In this document: piece after piece, positions 26,247 to 34,688 of the stretch | Position numbering within the stretch: the stretch's first letter is position 1 | How the letters are laid out: every line of letters begins with the position of its first letter | Source of the DNA: Hyphomicrobiales bacterium | Lineage (GTDB): Bacteria; Pseudomonadota; Alphaproteobacteria; Rhizobiales; Xanthobacteraceae | DNA length: 64,000 nt | Assembly: GCA_013911975.1 (NCBI GenBank) | Contig: JACESF010000006.1 | Coordinates: 48,080 to 112,079 of the forward strand | Direction of reading: 5' to 3' | Notes under the pieces: generated by a model | Seen by the model: the letters and a program-made list of their open reading frames with translations, nothing else | Told to the model about the DNA's origin: nothing | Database searches by the model: none | Position numbers and translations under genes: made by a program

Positions 26247-27118
26247 ACCTTCATGACCTCCTTCTTGCCGAAGAGGCCCTGCGGGAAGGCGAGCAGCACC
26301 AGGATCATGACGGAGAAGCCGATGATCTCGCGGGCCGCGGTGGAGATGTAGCCCTCCACGAATTTCTCCATGATTCCGAAGGCGAGGCCCGCGATGACGA
26401 CGCCGGGGGCCGAGGTGATGCCGCCGATGATGGCGACGGCGAAGCCCTTCAGGCCGATGAGCGCGCCCATGGTGGCGGAGGCCTGGATGACGGGCGCCAC
26501 CAGCACGCCCGCCGCCGCGCCGAACAGCGCCGCGAGGCCGAAGGAGAAGGCGACGATGCGGTCCACGTCGATGCCCACCAGCGCGGCGGCGCGCTTGTCG
26601 TGGGCCACCGCCTGCATGGCGCGGCCGATGAGGGTGCGCTTCTGCATGAGCTTCAGCCCCGCCATGGCAATGAGCGCCACGACCGGGATGAGCAGTTCCT
26701 GGGGATAGACGCCCGCGCCGAAGATGTGCACCGCCTGGGCGACGCCGGGCGAGGGCAGGGCGCGGGAGAAGCCGCCGAACTGCATGGTGGCAAGGCTCTC
26801 GATCATGATGCCCACCGCGATGGTGGTGAGCATCCAGCCGATGGAGGTGGCCCCGCCCAGGAAGGGCCGCACGGCGAACCGCTCCAGCAGCACGCCGAAC
26901 ACGCCGCCCGCCAGGATGGCGAGGACGCAGGCGAGCCAGAGCGGCAGGCCGGCATCGACGCCGACCACCGCCAGGACCGCGCCCACCATGAGCGTGTCGC
27001 CATGGGCGAAGTTCACGGCCTTCGCGGCGCTCCACATGATGTGGAAGCCGAGCGCCACCAGGGCATAGATGCCCCCGATGGCGAGGCCCGAAAGGGTGTA
27101 TTGGAGCAAGGTGGTCAT
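26243..27118 (-). CDS. livH: Branched-chain-type ABC importer permease, LivH family (second cluster)
   Basis: 291 residues from ATG 27118; the upstream frame extension (MPTSHGSHH) is not family-like. About eight membrane segments, with GFHIMWSAAKAVNFAHGDTLMVG near residue 30 and AIIGGITSAPGVVIAGLAFG near 225. Partner of the fused permease-ATPase. Separated from its binding-protein gene by 191 bases holding a long inverted repeat. Confidence 0.92.
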   Translation of the reverse strand: MTTLLQYTLSGLAIGGIYALVALGFHIMWSAAKAVNFAHGDTLMVGAVLAVVGVDAGLPLWLACVLAILAGGVFGVLLERFAVRPFLGGATSIGWMLTTIAVGIMIESLATMQFGGFSRALPSPGVAQAVHIFGAGVYPQELLIPVVALIAMAGLKLMQKRTLIGRAMQAVAHDKRAAALVGIDVDRIVAFSFGLAALFGAAAGVLVAPVIQASATMGALIGLKGFAVAIIGGITSAPGVVIAGLAFGIMEKFVEGYISTAAREIIGFSVMILVLLAFPQGLFGKKEVMKV

Positions 27119-27185
27119 TGAGCCGCCCGTGTGATGGCTGCCATGGGATGTCGGCACGCGGACCGGATGCTCATCCCTGCGGTGT

Positions 27186-27281
27186 CGTCATGCCCGGGCT
27201 CGTCCCGGGCATCCACGCCTCGCCGTCGGGCGTCCGCCCGGCTGAGCCCCGTGGATGGCCGGGACGAGCCCGGCCATGACG
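27186..27281. repeat. Long inverted repeat (REP-like element)
   Basis: Two 32-base arms (27186-27217 and 27250-27281; left begins CGTCATGCCCGGGCTCG) pair with 30 of 32 positions around a 32-base spacer. The wording CGTCATGCCCGGG and CCGGGCATCCACG is a familiar dispersed element in Bradyrhizobium-like genomes (knowledge, not searched). Located between the binding-protein and livH genes. Confidence 0.8.
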
Positions 27282-27309
27282 GTTCTGTCTTGAAGGGCGT
27301 GCCCGCCCC

Positions 27310-28506
27310 TCAGTTCGCCTTGCCGTACTTGGTCTGCTCCAAGGGAAGGAGCTTGCCGTCCAGCCACACGGTGAGCTTGTAGTATTTGGGCAGGATGGCG
27401 TCCTGGCGCTCAGGATCCTTGGCGTCGAAGGCGGGCTTATACTCGGCCACGATGCCTTCCATGTTCACCGTGTAGAGCGCGTCGTGCACCTTCTTCCAGT
27501 CGAAGGCGCCGGCCTTCTTGATGGCGTCGGCCAGGATGTAGACCGCGTCATAGGCATTGGCGACGCCGGAGGGCATCTTCACCTCGGCCGGGTCCTTCAG
27601 GCCGTATTTGGCCTTCAGCTTGTCCCACAGCGCCTTCTTCTTCGGGTCCATGTCGCCCATGAAGGTGAAGGTCTGCACCACCTGCACGCCGTCGGAGAGC
27701 GGGCCCGCCAGCTCGCCGAGATTGCCCGCGATGCCCCAGGCGCCGATGACGGTGGGCTTGTAGCCGACCTTGTCCATGGAGCGCAGGATCTGGTTGCCCT
27801 CGCGGTCCAGCGCCCAGAACAGCACCACGTCGGCGCCCGCGTCACGGGCGCGGATGACCTGGGGGGTCATGTCCTGGTCGTTCCAGTTGAAGGTCTCCAG
27901 GGCCACCAGCTCCTTGCCGGCCTTGGCCATGGCGTCCTTCACGTCCGGGACGGCGCCGTTGCCCCAGCCGGTATTCTCATAGAAGAACGCGATCTTGCCG
28001 GTCTTGGAGGCGGCGATGGCCTTCTCCACGAGGAAGCGGGCCACCCACTTGTCCTTCGCCGAGACGCGGAACATGTAGTTGGGATTGGCGCCGTTCTCGA
28101 CCGCCTTGGTGTTGGCGGCGAGCACGCCGAGATAGGGAATGCCGATCTCGTTCACCACCTGGGCCTGGGCCACCGCCACCGTGGAATGGTAGCCGCCCAG
28201 GATGGCGACGCACTTGTCCGAGAGGGCGATGCGGCGGGTATTGTCCACGCCGCGCGGCGGGGCGCCGGCGTCGTCATACTGGACGAAGCGCAGCTTCTGC
28301 CCCAGCACGCCGCCTTTTTCGTTGATCTCGTCGATGGCGATCTCGGCGCCCATCTTGATGGCCATGCCGCCGAAGGCGGCGGGGCCGGTGATGGCGGCCG
28401 AGTTGCCGATGCAGGGTTGCTGCTGGGCGAGGGCCGTGCCGCTCGACAGCGCGAGCGCGAGGGTGGCGGCCACGACGTGGCCGCGCAAAATCTTGTCCGG
28501 AAGCAT
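27310..28506 (-). CDS. ABC importer substrate-binding protein, LivJ-like (second cluster)
   Basis: 398 residues. AGGGGAACACA precedes the ATG. A Sec signal peptide (VVAATLALALSSGTALAQ, cleavage after the Ala near residue 27) leads to a type 1 binding fold: SAAITGPAAFGGMAIKMG, INEKGGVLGQKLRFVQYDD, AILGGYHSTVAVAQAQ, FFYENTGWGNG. Periplasmic receptor for the importer at 23.7-27.1 kb; ligand unknown. First gene of the minus-strand run that ends with cyclase and amidase, and divergent from a LysR gene. Confidence 0.9.
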   Translation of the reverse strand: MLPDKILRGHVVAATLALALSSGTALAQQQPCIGNSAAITGPAAFGGMAIKMGAEIAIDEINEKGGVLGQKLRFVQYDDAGAPPRGVDNTRRIALSDKCVAILGGYHSTVAVAQAQVVNEIGIPYLGVLAANTKAVENGANPNYMFRVSAKDKWVARFLVEKAIAASKTGKIAFFYENTGWGNGAVPDVKDAMAKAGKELVALETFNWNDQDMTPQVIRARDAGADVVLFWALDREGNQILRSMDKVGYKPTVIGAWGIAGNLGELAGPLSDGVQVVQTFTFMGDMDPKKKALWDKLKAKYGLKDPAEVKMPSGVANAYDAVYILADAIKKAGAFDWKKVHDALYTVNMEGIVAEYKPAFDAKDPERQDAILPKYYKLTVWLDGKLLPLEQTKYGKAN

Positions 28507-28806
28507 TGTGTTCCCCTGCTGGTCTACAGGTTTCTGGCCGTGGCTCGGCCTATTCGTATCCTCTGCGAAGACAACGCTCCGTCATATGCGGGCCGATGAC
28601 AAAGACCGAATTCCAATCATTGATATAGGCGCAACCTATTACTAGGCATGATAGGCAATTCAAATTCCTCGAATTTCGTATTAAATAATTGATTTCATTT
28701 GATAATTTTAATTCATATGCCAATAGTTTGGGCAGATGGTGAACTTTCAAGAAAGTTGACAAATTCCTCGTGCCTCCAGAATGATGACGCCAGAGGCAGG
28801 TGGCGT
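28507..28806. promoter_or_regulatory. AT-rich divergent control region
   Basis: 300 bases without a convincing gene between the binding-protein gene and LysR. Bases ~28600-28760 are strikingly AT-rich against the high-GC background (for example ATTAAATAATTGATTTCATT near 28680), as expected for divergent promoters and LysR binding. No single operator could be fixed by eye. Confidence 0.6.
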
Positions 28807-29769
28807 ATGGACTTTCGGCAGCTCAAATACTTCGTTCAGATTGCAGAGAACGGGAATTTCTCGCGTGCGGCGGAAGTCCTGCGGATTTCGCAGCCGTCCC
28901 TCAGCCAGCAGATGAAGCATCTCGAAGAAGAGCTGGGGGTGGATCTTCTGGTGCGCCATGCGCGCGGCGTGACCACGACCGAGCTGGGCCAGCAATTCTA
29001 TGATCACGCCCGCCGCATCCTCCAGGAGGTGGACCGGGCGAAGGACGTGATCCGCTCCCAGTCCACGAACCCGTCCGGCCGCGTCTCCGTGGGCCTGCCC
29101 ACATCGGCCTGCCGGGGGCTCTCGCATCCCCTGCTTCAGGCCATCGCGCGGCATCAGCCCAACATCACGCTGCATCTGGTCGAGGCCATGACCAGCTATC
29201 TGGACGACTATATCCAGGCCGGCCGCCTCGACGTGGCGCTGCTCTATGACCACAAGGCGTTCGAGCATGTGGCCTGGACCGAGATGATGATCGAGGACCT
29301 GATGCTCTGCGTCGCGCCCGACCATCCCCTGGCAAGCCGCGAGAGCATCGGCTTCGGCGAATTGCTCCAGCATCTCGTGGTGCTGCCCGGCCGTCCTAAC
29401 GTGCTGCGCACCGTGATGGAGCAGCACGCGGCGCGCCATAACGGGACGCTCAACGCCATCGACTGCGACAGCCTGCCGGCCATCGTGAAGATGGTCTGCT
29501 GCTCCGGCCACGCGGCGGTGATGCCGCATTTCGCCTTCACCGAGGAGATCGACCATGGGCAGGTGGTGGCCCTGCCCATCGTAGATCCGACCCCTTCCTG
29601 GCGCCTCTCCGTGGTGGTGTCCCAGCGCACCATGAACGTGCGCGGCAGCGAGGCGGTGGCCGAGGTGCTGGCGGACGTGATCGCGGGCATGGTGGAGGCG
29701 GGCGCGTGGCGCGCGCGCCTGCTGGGCGGCAAGACGCGGGCCGAGCTGATGCGCCATTCGGCGCGATAG
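28807..29769 (+). CDS. LysR family transcriptional regulator
   Basis: 320 residues from ATG 28807 (MDFRQLKYFVQIAENGNFS); the frame is open further upstream through AT-rich sequence that is not protein-like. HTH: AAEVLRISQPSLSQQMKHLE. The effector domain begins about residue 90 (GRVSVGLPTSACRGLS). The sequence style (MDFRQLKYF, RAKDVIRSQ) resembles the Nac/Cbl-like group that controls aromatic or nitrogen-compound catabolism. Divergent from the second importer operon, which it most likely controls. Confidence 0.9.
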   Translation: MDFRQLKYFVQIAENGNFSRAAEVLRISQPSLSQQMKHLEEELGVDLLVRHARGVTTTELGQQFYDHARRILQEVDRAKDVIRSQSTNPSGRVSVGLPTSACRGLSHPLLQAIARHQPNITLHLVEAMTSYLDDYIQAGRLDVALLYDHKAFEHVAWTEMMIEDLMLCVAPDHPLASRESIGFGELLQHLVVLPGRPNVLRTVMEQHAARHNGTLNAIDCDSLPAIVKMVCCSGHAAVMPHFAFTEEIDHGQVVALPIVDPTPSWRLSVVVSQRTMNVRGSEAVAEVLADVIAGMVEAGAWRARLLGGKTRAELMRHSAR

Positions 29770-29854
29770 CGCGCGGCTGTCTTCACCGCTTCTGGCGCCG
29801 CGCCCCGTTCTGCGAAAAGATGGGGAATCGGCGGCGCAAAGAACGGAGAGGCCA

Positions 29855-30778
29855 GTGTCGGACAGCCTGCGGGGCATCCGTCTGTTCGTGGCGGCCTATG
29901 AGGAGCGCTCCTTCACGGCCGCCGCCAAGCGCGAGAACGCCACCCAGTCCGGCGTCTCCCAGCATATCCGCAAGCTGGAGGAAGCCTCCGGGGTCAAGCT
30001 CTTCATCCGCGGCGCGTCCAGCGTCAGCCCCACGCCGGCGGGCGACGGCTATTACCGCAAGTGCCTGGACATCCTGCGGGTCCACGAAGAGGCCGATGCG
30101 GCGCTCCATGCCTATGACGAGGGCTTTTCCGGCGAGATCCGGGTGGGCATTCCCCCCACCCTGATCCGCCGCGCCATCGCGCCCGCCTTGTCGCGCTTCC
30201 TCGACCTCAACCCCAACATCATCGTGGACGTGACGGAGGCGGAGAGCGCCATCCTCACCAAGCAAGTTCTGGCGGGCGAGCTGGACTTCGCCGTGGTGCC
30301 CGCCTTCCACAATCCGCTGGGGCTGAAGGTGGGGCGGTTCCTGCGCACGCCGGAGGTGCTGGTCTCGTCCAAGCAGTCGCGGCTGGAGCCGCTGGTGCCG
30401 ATCCGCCTCAGGGATCTCGGCCCCATCCGCGTGGTGCTGCCCAAGCCGCAGAACACGCGGCGCACCACGCTCGACACCTATTTCGTCTCGGCCGAGGCGC
30501 GCATCCAGCGCTATGTGGAGCTGGACGCCATGCTCGGCACCCTGGACATGGTGCTGTACGGCGACTGGTTCACCATCCTGCCGGGCGTCATGTTCACCCC
30601 GATGAACAACCAGGACCGCTTCAAGGTGAACCCCCTGTGCGACCCGCCCTTGTTCACGGAACTGGTGGTGATCGAGCCCGCCCGGCGCTCGCTGGCGCCC
30701 GCCGCCGAGGCGTTCTGCGCGCTGCTGAAGCTGGAGAGCGAGCGCATCAACGCCATCTGGACCGCGCCGGGGGCCTGA
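29855..30778 (+). CDS. LysR family transcriptional regulator
   Basis: 307 residues, GTG start with GGAGAG 5 bases upstream. HTH: FTAAAKRENATQSGVSQHIRKLE. The effector domain starts about residue 90 (GEIRVGIPPTLIRR). It follows the preceding LysR gene by 85 bases and is convergent with the cupin genes. It may regulate the binding-protein/cupin operon, whose start is 2 kb away; the evidence is only proximity. Confidence 0.9.
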   Translation: MSDSLRGIRLFVAAYEERSFTAAAKRENATQSGVSQHIRKLEEASGVKLFIRGASSVSPTPAGDGYYRKCLDILRVHEEADAALHAYDEGFSGEIRVGIPPTLIRRAIAPALSRFLDLNPNIIVDVTEAESAILTKQVLAGELDFAVVPAFHNPLGLKVGRFLRTPEVLVSSKQSRLEPLVPIRLRDLGPIRVVLPKPQNTRRTTLDTYFVSAEARIQRYVELDAMLGTLDMVLYGDWFTILPGVMFTPMNNQDRFKVNPLCDPPLFTELVVIEPARRSLAPAAEAFCALLKLESERINAIWTAPGA

Positions 30779-30781
30779 ACG

Positions 30782-30814
30782 AAAAAGCGGCCGGCGACAT
30801 GCGATCGCCGGCCG
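30782..30814 (-). terminator. Rho-independent terminator of the cupin operon
   Basis: Read on the minus strand: a perfect 10-bp stem (CGGCCGGCGA / TCGCCGGCCG, 7-base loop) and then C plus five T. It lies 30 bases after the last cupin stop and 10 bases past the convergent LysR stop. Confidence 0.85.
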
Positions 30815-30843
30815 TCAGGAGGACACGAGGGAAAACCCGCGCG

Positions 30844-31233
30844 TCAGAGCACTTCGGCGAGCCGCGCCTTGAGGGCCGCGACATCCTTGGCCTGGTTGTA
30901 GTCCTGGCTCAGCTTTCCGTCGCCCACGGGGCTCTTGCAGGCGAAGAACACCGCGGGCGCCTCCACCACCTTGAGGCCGTGTTCCACGTTGCGGGGAATG
31001 TGGACGATGTCGCCCTGGCCGATCACCTTGGATTCGTCGCCCAGGATGAAGTTCACCTTGCCGCCCAGCATGAGGATGAACTGTTCCTCATTGGGGTGGA
31101 AATGCGGGTCCGGGCCCTCGCCCATCCCGTAGGTGACGATGCCGATCTTGATGAACTCGCCGGCCACCATCTTCTTCGGCGGTCCGAACGTGTCCTGCGA
31201 ATTGTCCATCTTGTCGATGCTGTAGAAGGGCAT
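30844..31233 (-). CDS. Small cupin-domain protein
   Basis: 129 residues, a single cupin barrel. Motif 1 is PDPHFHPNEEQFILMLGG near residue 42, with two His and Glu as likely metal ligands; motif 2 is GDIVHIPRNVEHGLKV near 75, with the fourth His. No other domain. Function unknown: may be an enzyme, isomerase or small-molecule sensor. It follows a second, related cupin by 33 bases and ends at a clear terminator. Confidence 0.88.
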   Translation of the reverse strand: MPFYSIDKMDNSQDTFGPPKKMVAGEFIKIGIVTYGMGEGPDPHFHPNEEQFILMLGGKVNFILGDESKVIGQGDIVHIPRNVEHGLKVVEAPAVFFACKSPVGDGKLSQDYNQAKDVAALKARLAEVL

Positions 31234-31266
31234 GGAGGCCTCCGCCTGAAAGATGCGCCGGAGGCG

Positions 31267-31683
31267 TCAGGAGATGTACTTGATGCCGTGCAGGCCGTGG
31301 GAGCTGTCCTTGCAGGTGAAGAACAGCGCGTCCTGGCCCGGGCAGGCGCCGCCCTGGTGCACGGTGTTGGCGGGGATGTAGATCACGTTGCCCGGGCCCA
31401 CCTTGTGGGTCTGGCCCTCAATGCGCATCTCGAACTCACCTTCCACCACGAAGATCCACTGCTCGTTGGGATGGGAATGGGGCTCGCCCATCTTGCCCGC
31501 CGGGGCCCGCATGAGGGCGACGATCATCCGCTCGCCCTCGACGCATCCGCCGAACACCGGCGAATAGTCCGGGCCGCCCATGATCTCGTTGACGCGGCGC
31601 ATGTCGAAGACGAACTCGCCGTCCTGGGCGCGGTGCGCGCCGGGGGTGCGGGCGCCCGTGTCCCGCGTGGCAGCCTGTTCCAT
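31267..31683 (-). CDS. Small cupin-domain protein
   Basis: 138 residues from ATG 31683, with AAGGAGAAACCG upstream. Cupin motif 1: MGEPHSHPNEQWIFVVEGEF near residue 68; motif 2: GNVIYIPANTVHQGGACPG near 96. It shares with the next cupin the HPNE and IPxNxxH patterns and the closing FFxCKxS. Both may therefore have arisen by duplication and might act as a pair. The frame upstream of the ATG overlaps the binding-protein gene and is a shadow. Confidence 0.88.
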   Translation of the reverse strand: MEQAATRDTGARTPGAHRAQDGEFVFDMRRVNEIMGGPDYSPVFGGCVEGERMIVALMRAPAGKMGEPHSHPNEQWIFVVEGEFEMRIEGQTHKVGPGNVIYIPANTVHQGGACPGQDALFFTCKDSSHGLHGIKYIS

Positions 31684-31727
31684 CGGTTTCTCCTTGGGAT
31701 GATGCTTGGGGGGACGGACGGCCGGGC

Positions 31728-32735
31728 TCAGTCGAGCGCGACCTTCACGTCGGTCACGATCCGCCGCCACTTGGCGAACTCGGCCTTCTGCCAGGCCTGC
31801 GCGTCGGCGGGGGATTTGGAGGTGGAGATGATGACGCCCGCCGGCTGGAGGATCTTGGCCGACTGCTCGGACTGCATGACCTGCGTGGCGGCCTTGAACA
31901 GCGTGTCCACCACGGGCTCCGGCGTTCCGGCGCGCACATAGAGCGCCTGCCACTGCATGGTGCCGATGTCGGCGAAGCCGATCTCCGCCATGGTGGGCAC
32001 ATCAGGCATGGAGGCGAGGCGCTTGTCCGAGACCACGGCGAGGGCCCGCAGGCGGCCCGCCTTCACCATGCTCTCGGCGGTGGCGGCGTTGACGAAGCCG
32101 TACTGGGTCTCGCCGGAGACGAGGCTCGTCACCATCTCGGCCGCGCCGCCCTTCAGCGGCACGTGCACCACGTCGATGCCCGCGGCCCGGTTCAGGATCT
32201 CGGTGTCGAAATGGGGATAGGAGCCGAGGCCGCTGGTGGCGTAGTTCAGCTTGCCGGGATTCTTCTTCGCGTAGGCCACCAGCTCGGCGAAGGTCTTCGG
32301 CTCGAAGTTCACCGTGGTGGCCACCAGCGCGCCGGGCACTTCCGCCAGCTTCGTGACGACCCGCATGGACTCGTCGTAATTGAACGTCATCTTCTTGGAG
32401 AAGAGCAGCGGCGTGATGGTGTTGGTGGAGACGTTGCCGATGAACAGCGTGTAGCCGTCCGCCGGCTGGCGCACCACGTCCTGCATGCCGGTCAGCCCGA
32501 ACGCGCCGGGCTTGTTCATCACGACGAAGCTCTGGTTGAACTTCTTGCCCATCTGGTCGGCCAGCGTGCGCCCGACGATGTCCGTGGCTCCGCCCGGCCC
32601 ATAGGGCACGACGATGGTGACGAGCCGGTCGGGATAGGTCTGGGCCCCGGCCGCACCGGCAGCGAGCGTACAGGCGGCGACGGCGGCGAAAGCATGTGTG
32701 AGGCCGCGCTTCACGGCAAAACCAATGGCGTTCAT
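31728..32735 (-). CDS. Tripartite tricarboxylate receptor (TctC/Bug) family binding protein
   Basis: 335 residues from ATG 32735, with GGGAGGGAAC directly upstream. Sec signal (AFAAVAACTLAAGAAGAQ). Mature body starts TYPDRLVTIVVPYGPGGATDIVGR, the Bug family N terminus, with NKPGAFGLTGMQDVV and HVPLKGGAAEMVT typical of the carboxylate-binding fold. No TctA/TctB membrane partners are nearby, as is common for these orphan receptors, so it may use distant permeases or sense. First gene of an operon with two cupins, suggesting the ligand is an organic acid the cupins process. Confidence 0.9.
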   Translation of the reverse strand: MNAIGFAVKRGLTHAFAAVAACTLAAGAAGAQTYPDRLVTIVVPYGPGGATDIVGRTLADQMGKKFNQSFVVMNKPGAFGLTGMQDVVRQPADGYTLFIGNVSTNTITPLLFSKKMTFNYDESMRVVTKLAEVPGALVATTVNFEPKTFAELVAYAKKNPGKLNYATSGLGSYPHFDTEILNRAAGIDVVHVPLKGGAAEMVTSLVSGETQYGFVNAATAESMVKAGRLRALAVVSDKRLASMPDVPTMAEIGFADIGTMQWQALYVRAGTPEPVVDTLFKAATQVMQSEQSAKILQPAGVIISTSKSPADAQAWQKAEFAKWRRIVTDVKVALD

Positions 32736-33096
32736 GTTCCCTCCCTTGCGCCTCATCTTGTCGCTCCAGGCATAAGCTCGGCTGGCGCGAGGGCGTCATC
32801 TTGAGATCGATCCGGAAAGACGCGGACGATACCGTCGTTTATCGGTCGATCATTGTTCGGGGACGGTAGAAAGTTTGAGCCAGAAGCGCCAATTATATTT
32901 TTTGGCTCTGCCAATCACGGATGGTTATGCTGCGCAGCGGCAAAACCGTGGCGCGGCTGGCGAGGAACCAGCGCGCGGAGCGGCGGGTTCCCGCCATCTT
33001 CGCGCTTGCCGCCGCCGCCCCTCGGCTGCGAAGTGGGCGCGCGGGCGCGACGCGATTCCCCCGACTCCAGGCGACGGTTAAGGCGGAAGGCACCGG
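32736..33096. other. Divergent intergenic region, 361 bases
   Basis: No gene recognised. A short AT-rich patch lies near 32890-32905, flanked by GAGCCA and TGGCTC about 20 bases apart, a possible regulator site. The region should hold promoters for the binding-protein operon (minus) and the AI-2E family gene (plus). Confidence 0.5.
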
Positions 33097-34158
33097 ATGC
33101 GCACAATGAACCTCCAGACCGTGAGCTTCCTCACCGTCGTCGTCCTCGTGACCGTGGCCTTCTTCTGGCTGATGCTGCCCTTCTACGGGGCGCTGCTGTG
33201 GGCGGTCATCCTCGCCATCCTGTTCAACCCGCTCCAGCGCTGGCTGGTGCGGGTGCTGGGCGGGCGGGAGAACCTGGCGGCCGCGCTGAGCGTGCTCGCC
33301 TGCATCTGCATCGTGGTCCTGCCCGGCTCGGTGATCCTCGCCTCCCTCGCCCAGGAAGCGACCGGCCTCTACAACCAGATCTCCACCCGCAATTTCGACC
33401 CGGCCGAGATCGCGGGCCGCCTGCGCGAGGCGCTGCCCACGTTCCTGAAGGACGTGCTGCCGCCCTTTAACCTGGAGGGTTTCCGCGAGATCGAGGCGCG
33501 CCTCGCCTCGCTGCTGGGCGAGGCCTCGCAGGTCATCGCGGCACGGGCGCTGAGCATCGGCCAGGGCACGGCCCAGCTCTTCATCGGCCTCGGCGTGATG
33601 ATCTACGTCCTGTTCTTCCTGTTCCGCGACGGCGGCACCCTCTCGGCGCGCATCCGCGAGGCGAGCCCCCTGAGCGCGCGCCACACGGACGACCTGCTGG
33701 GCAAGTTCTCCGACGTGCTCAAGGCCACGGTGAAGGGCAACGTGATCATCGCGGTGATCCAGGGCGCCATCGGCGGTGTCGCCTTCTGGCTGCTGGACCT
33801 GGAGGCGGCGCTGCTGTGGGGCGTGCTCATGGCCATGCTCTCCCTGGTGCCCGCCGTGGGCGCGTTCCTCATCTGGGGCCCCGCCGCGCTCTACCTGCTG
33901 GCTTCGGGCCAGTATCTGAAGGGCATCATCCTTCTGTGCATCGGCCTGTTCGTCATCAGCCTCATCGACAATCTGCTGCGCCCGCCGCTGGTGGGGAAGG
34001 GCACGCGCCTGCCGGACTACGTGGTCCTCGTCTCCACCCTCGGCGGGCTGTCGCTGTTCGGCATGAACGGCTTCGTCATCGGCCCGCTGATCGCGGCGCT
34101 GTTCGTCGCGGTGTGGTCGCTGTTCTCGGAGGACCAGGGCGGCGCGCGCCGGCCGTGA
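33097..34158 (+). CDS. AI-2E transporter family (PerM/YdiK-like) membrane protein
   Basis: 353 residues with about seven to eight hydrophobic segments. Typical features: MLPFYGALLWAVILAILFNPL at the N terminus, amphipathic central region LREALPTFLKDVL, and the C-terminal family motif DNLLRPPLVGKGTRLPDYVVL followed by FGMNGFVIGPLIAALF. Members export solutes or ions; a few act on the AI-2 signal or Na+/H+. The substrate cannot be assigned. Single gene, convergent with the next operon. Confidence 0.9.
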   Translation: MRTMNLQTVSFLTVVVLVTVAFFWLMLPFYGALLWAVILAILFNPLQRWLVRVLGGRENLAAALSVLACICIVVLPGSVILASLAQEATGLYNQISTRNFDPAEIAGRLREALPTFLKDVLPPFNLEGFREIEARLASLLGEASQVIAARALSIGQGTAQLFIGLGVMIYVLFFLFRDGGTLSARIREASPLSARHTDDLLGKFSDVLKATVKGNVIIAVIQGAIGGVAFWLLDLEAALLWGVLMAMLSLVPAVGAFLIWGPAALYLLASGQYLKGIILLCIGLFVISLIDNLLRPPLVGKGTRLPDYVVLVSTLGGLSLFGMNGFVIGPLIAALFVAVWSLFSEDQGGARRP

Positions 34159-34177
34159 GGCGGGGCGCGCAGGCCCG

Positions 34178-34663
34178 TCACCGGACGGGCCGCCTCCGGG
34201 CGGCGAACCACCCGATGACGATCACCGCGGCCAGCACCACCAATTGCGCGGCCAGGAAGGGCGGCTCGCTCTGCGTGGGCGCCAAGGGCTGGAGCGCGGG
34301 CAGCTTCTGGAACGACTGCACCACCAGCACCACGAGGTTCAGGTAGAACGCCAGCGTGGCCGTGACGGCGTAGACGATGGTTGCGGCGCGGCTGCGGGCA
34401 CGGGCGGGAAGGGCCGCCCCGGCCGCCGCCAGCAGCACCAGGGACACCACGCCGAACACGAAGGCGGGCGTGACGCCGCTGAACGGGAACAGGAAGCCGG
34501 TGATGCTGGTGAGCGCCGTGGTGACCAGGAAGCCGGCCTGCCAGCCGGGCAGCCAGCGCCCGGCGGCGAGGGCGGGCATGGCCACGAGCCCGGTGGCGAT
34601 GCCCAGAAGGCTGATCGTCACATGGACCGTCAGCAGCGTGTCGATGGAAAGCCCGGGGATCAT
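34178..34663 (-). CDS. Small integral membrane protein, function unknown
   Basis: 161 residues from ATG 34663, with AGGAG upstream; the longer upstream frame is a shadow of the SDR gene. Four to five predicted membrane spans: TLLTVHVTISLLGIATGLVA, ALTSITGFLFPFSG, VFGVVSLVLLAAAGAAL, YAVTATLAFYLNLVVLVVQ and a last span before FAARRRPVR. I do not recognise the family. It is the third gene of a hydrolase-SDR-membrane protein operon. A small GGCCCGTC/GACGGGCC hairpin spans its stop. Confidence 0.75.
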   Translation of the reverse strand: MIPGLSIDTLLTVHVTISLLGIATGLVAMPALAAGRWLPGWQAGFLVTTALTSITGFLFPFSGVTPAFVFGVVSLVLLAAAGAALPARARSRAATIVYAVTATLAFYLNLVVLVVQSFQKLPALQPLAPTQSEPPFLAAQLVVLAAVIVIGWFAARRRPVR

Positions 34664-34688
34664 GGCAATGCTCCTGTATGGGGCCGCG

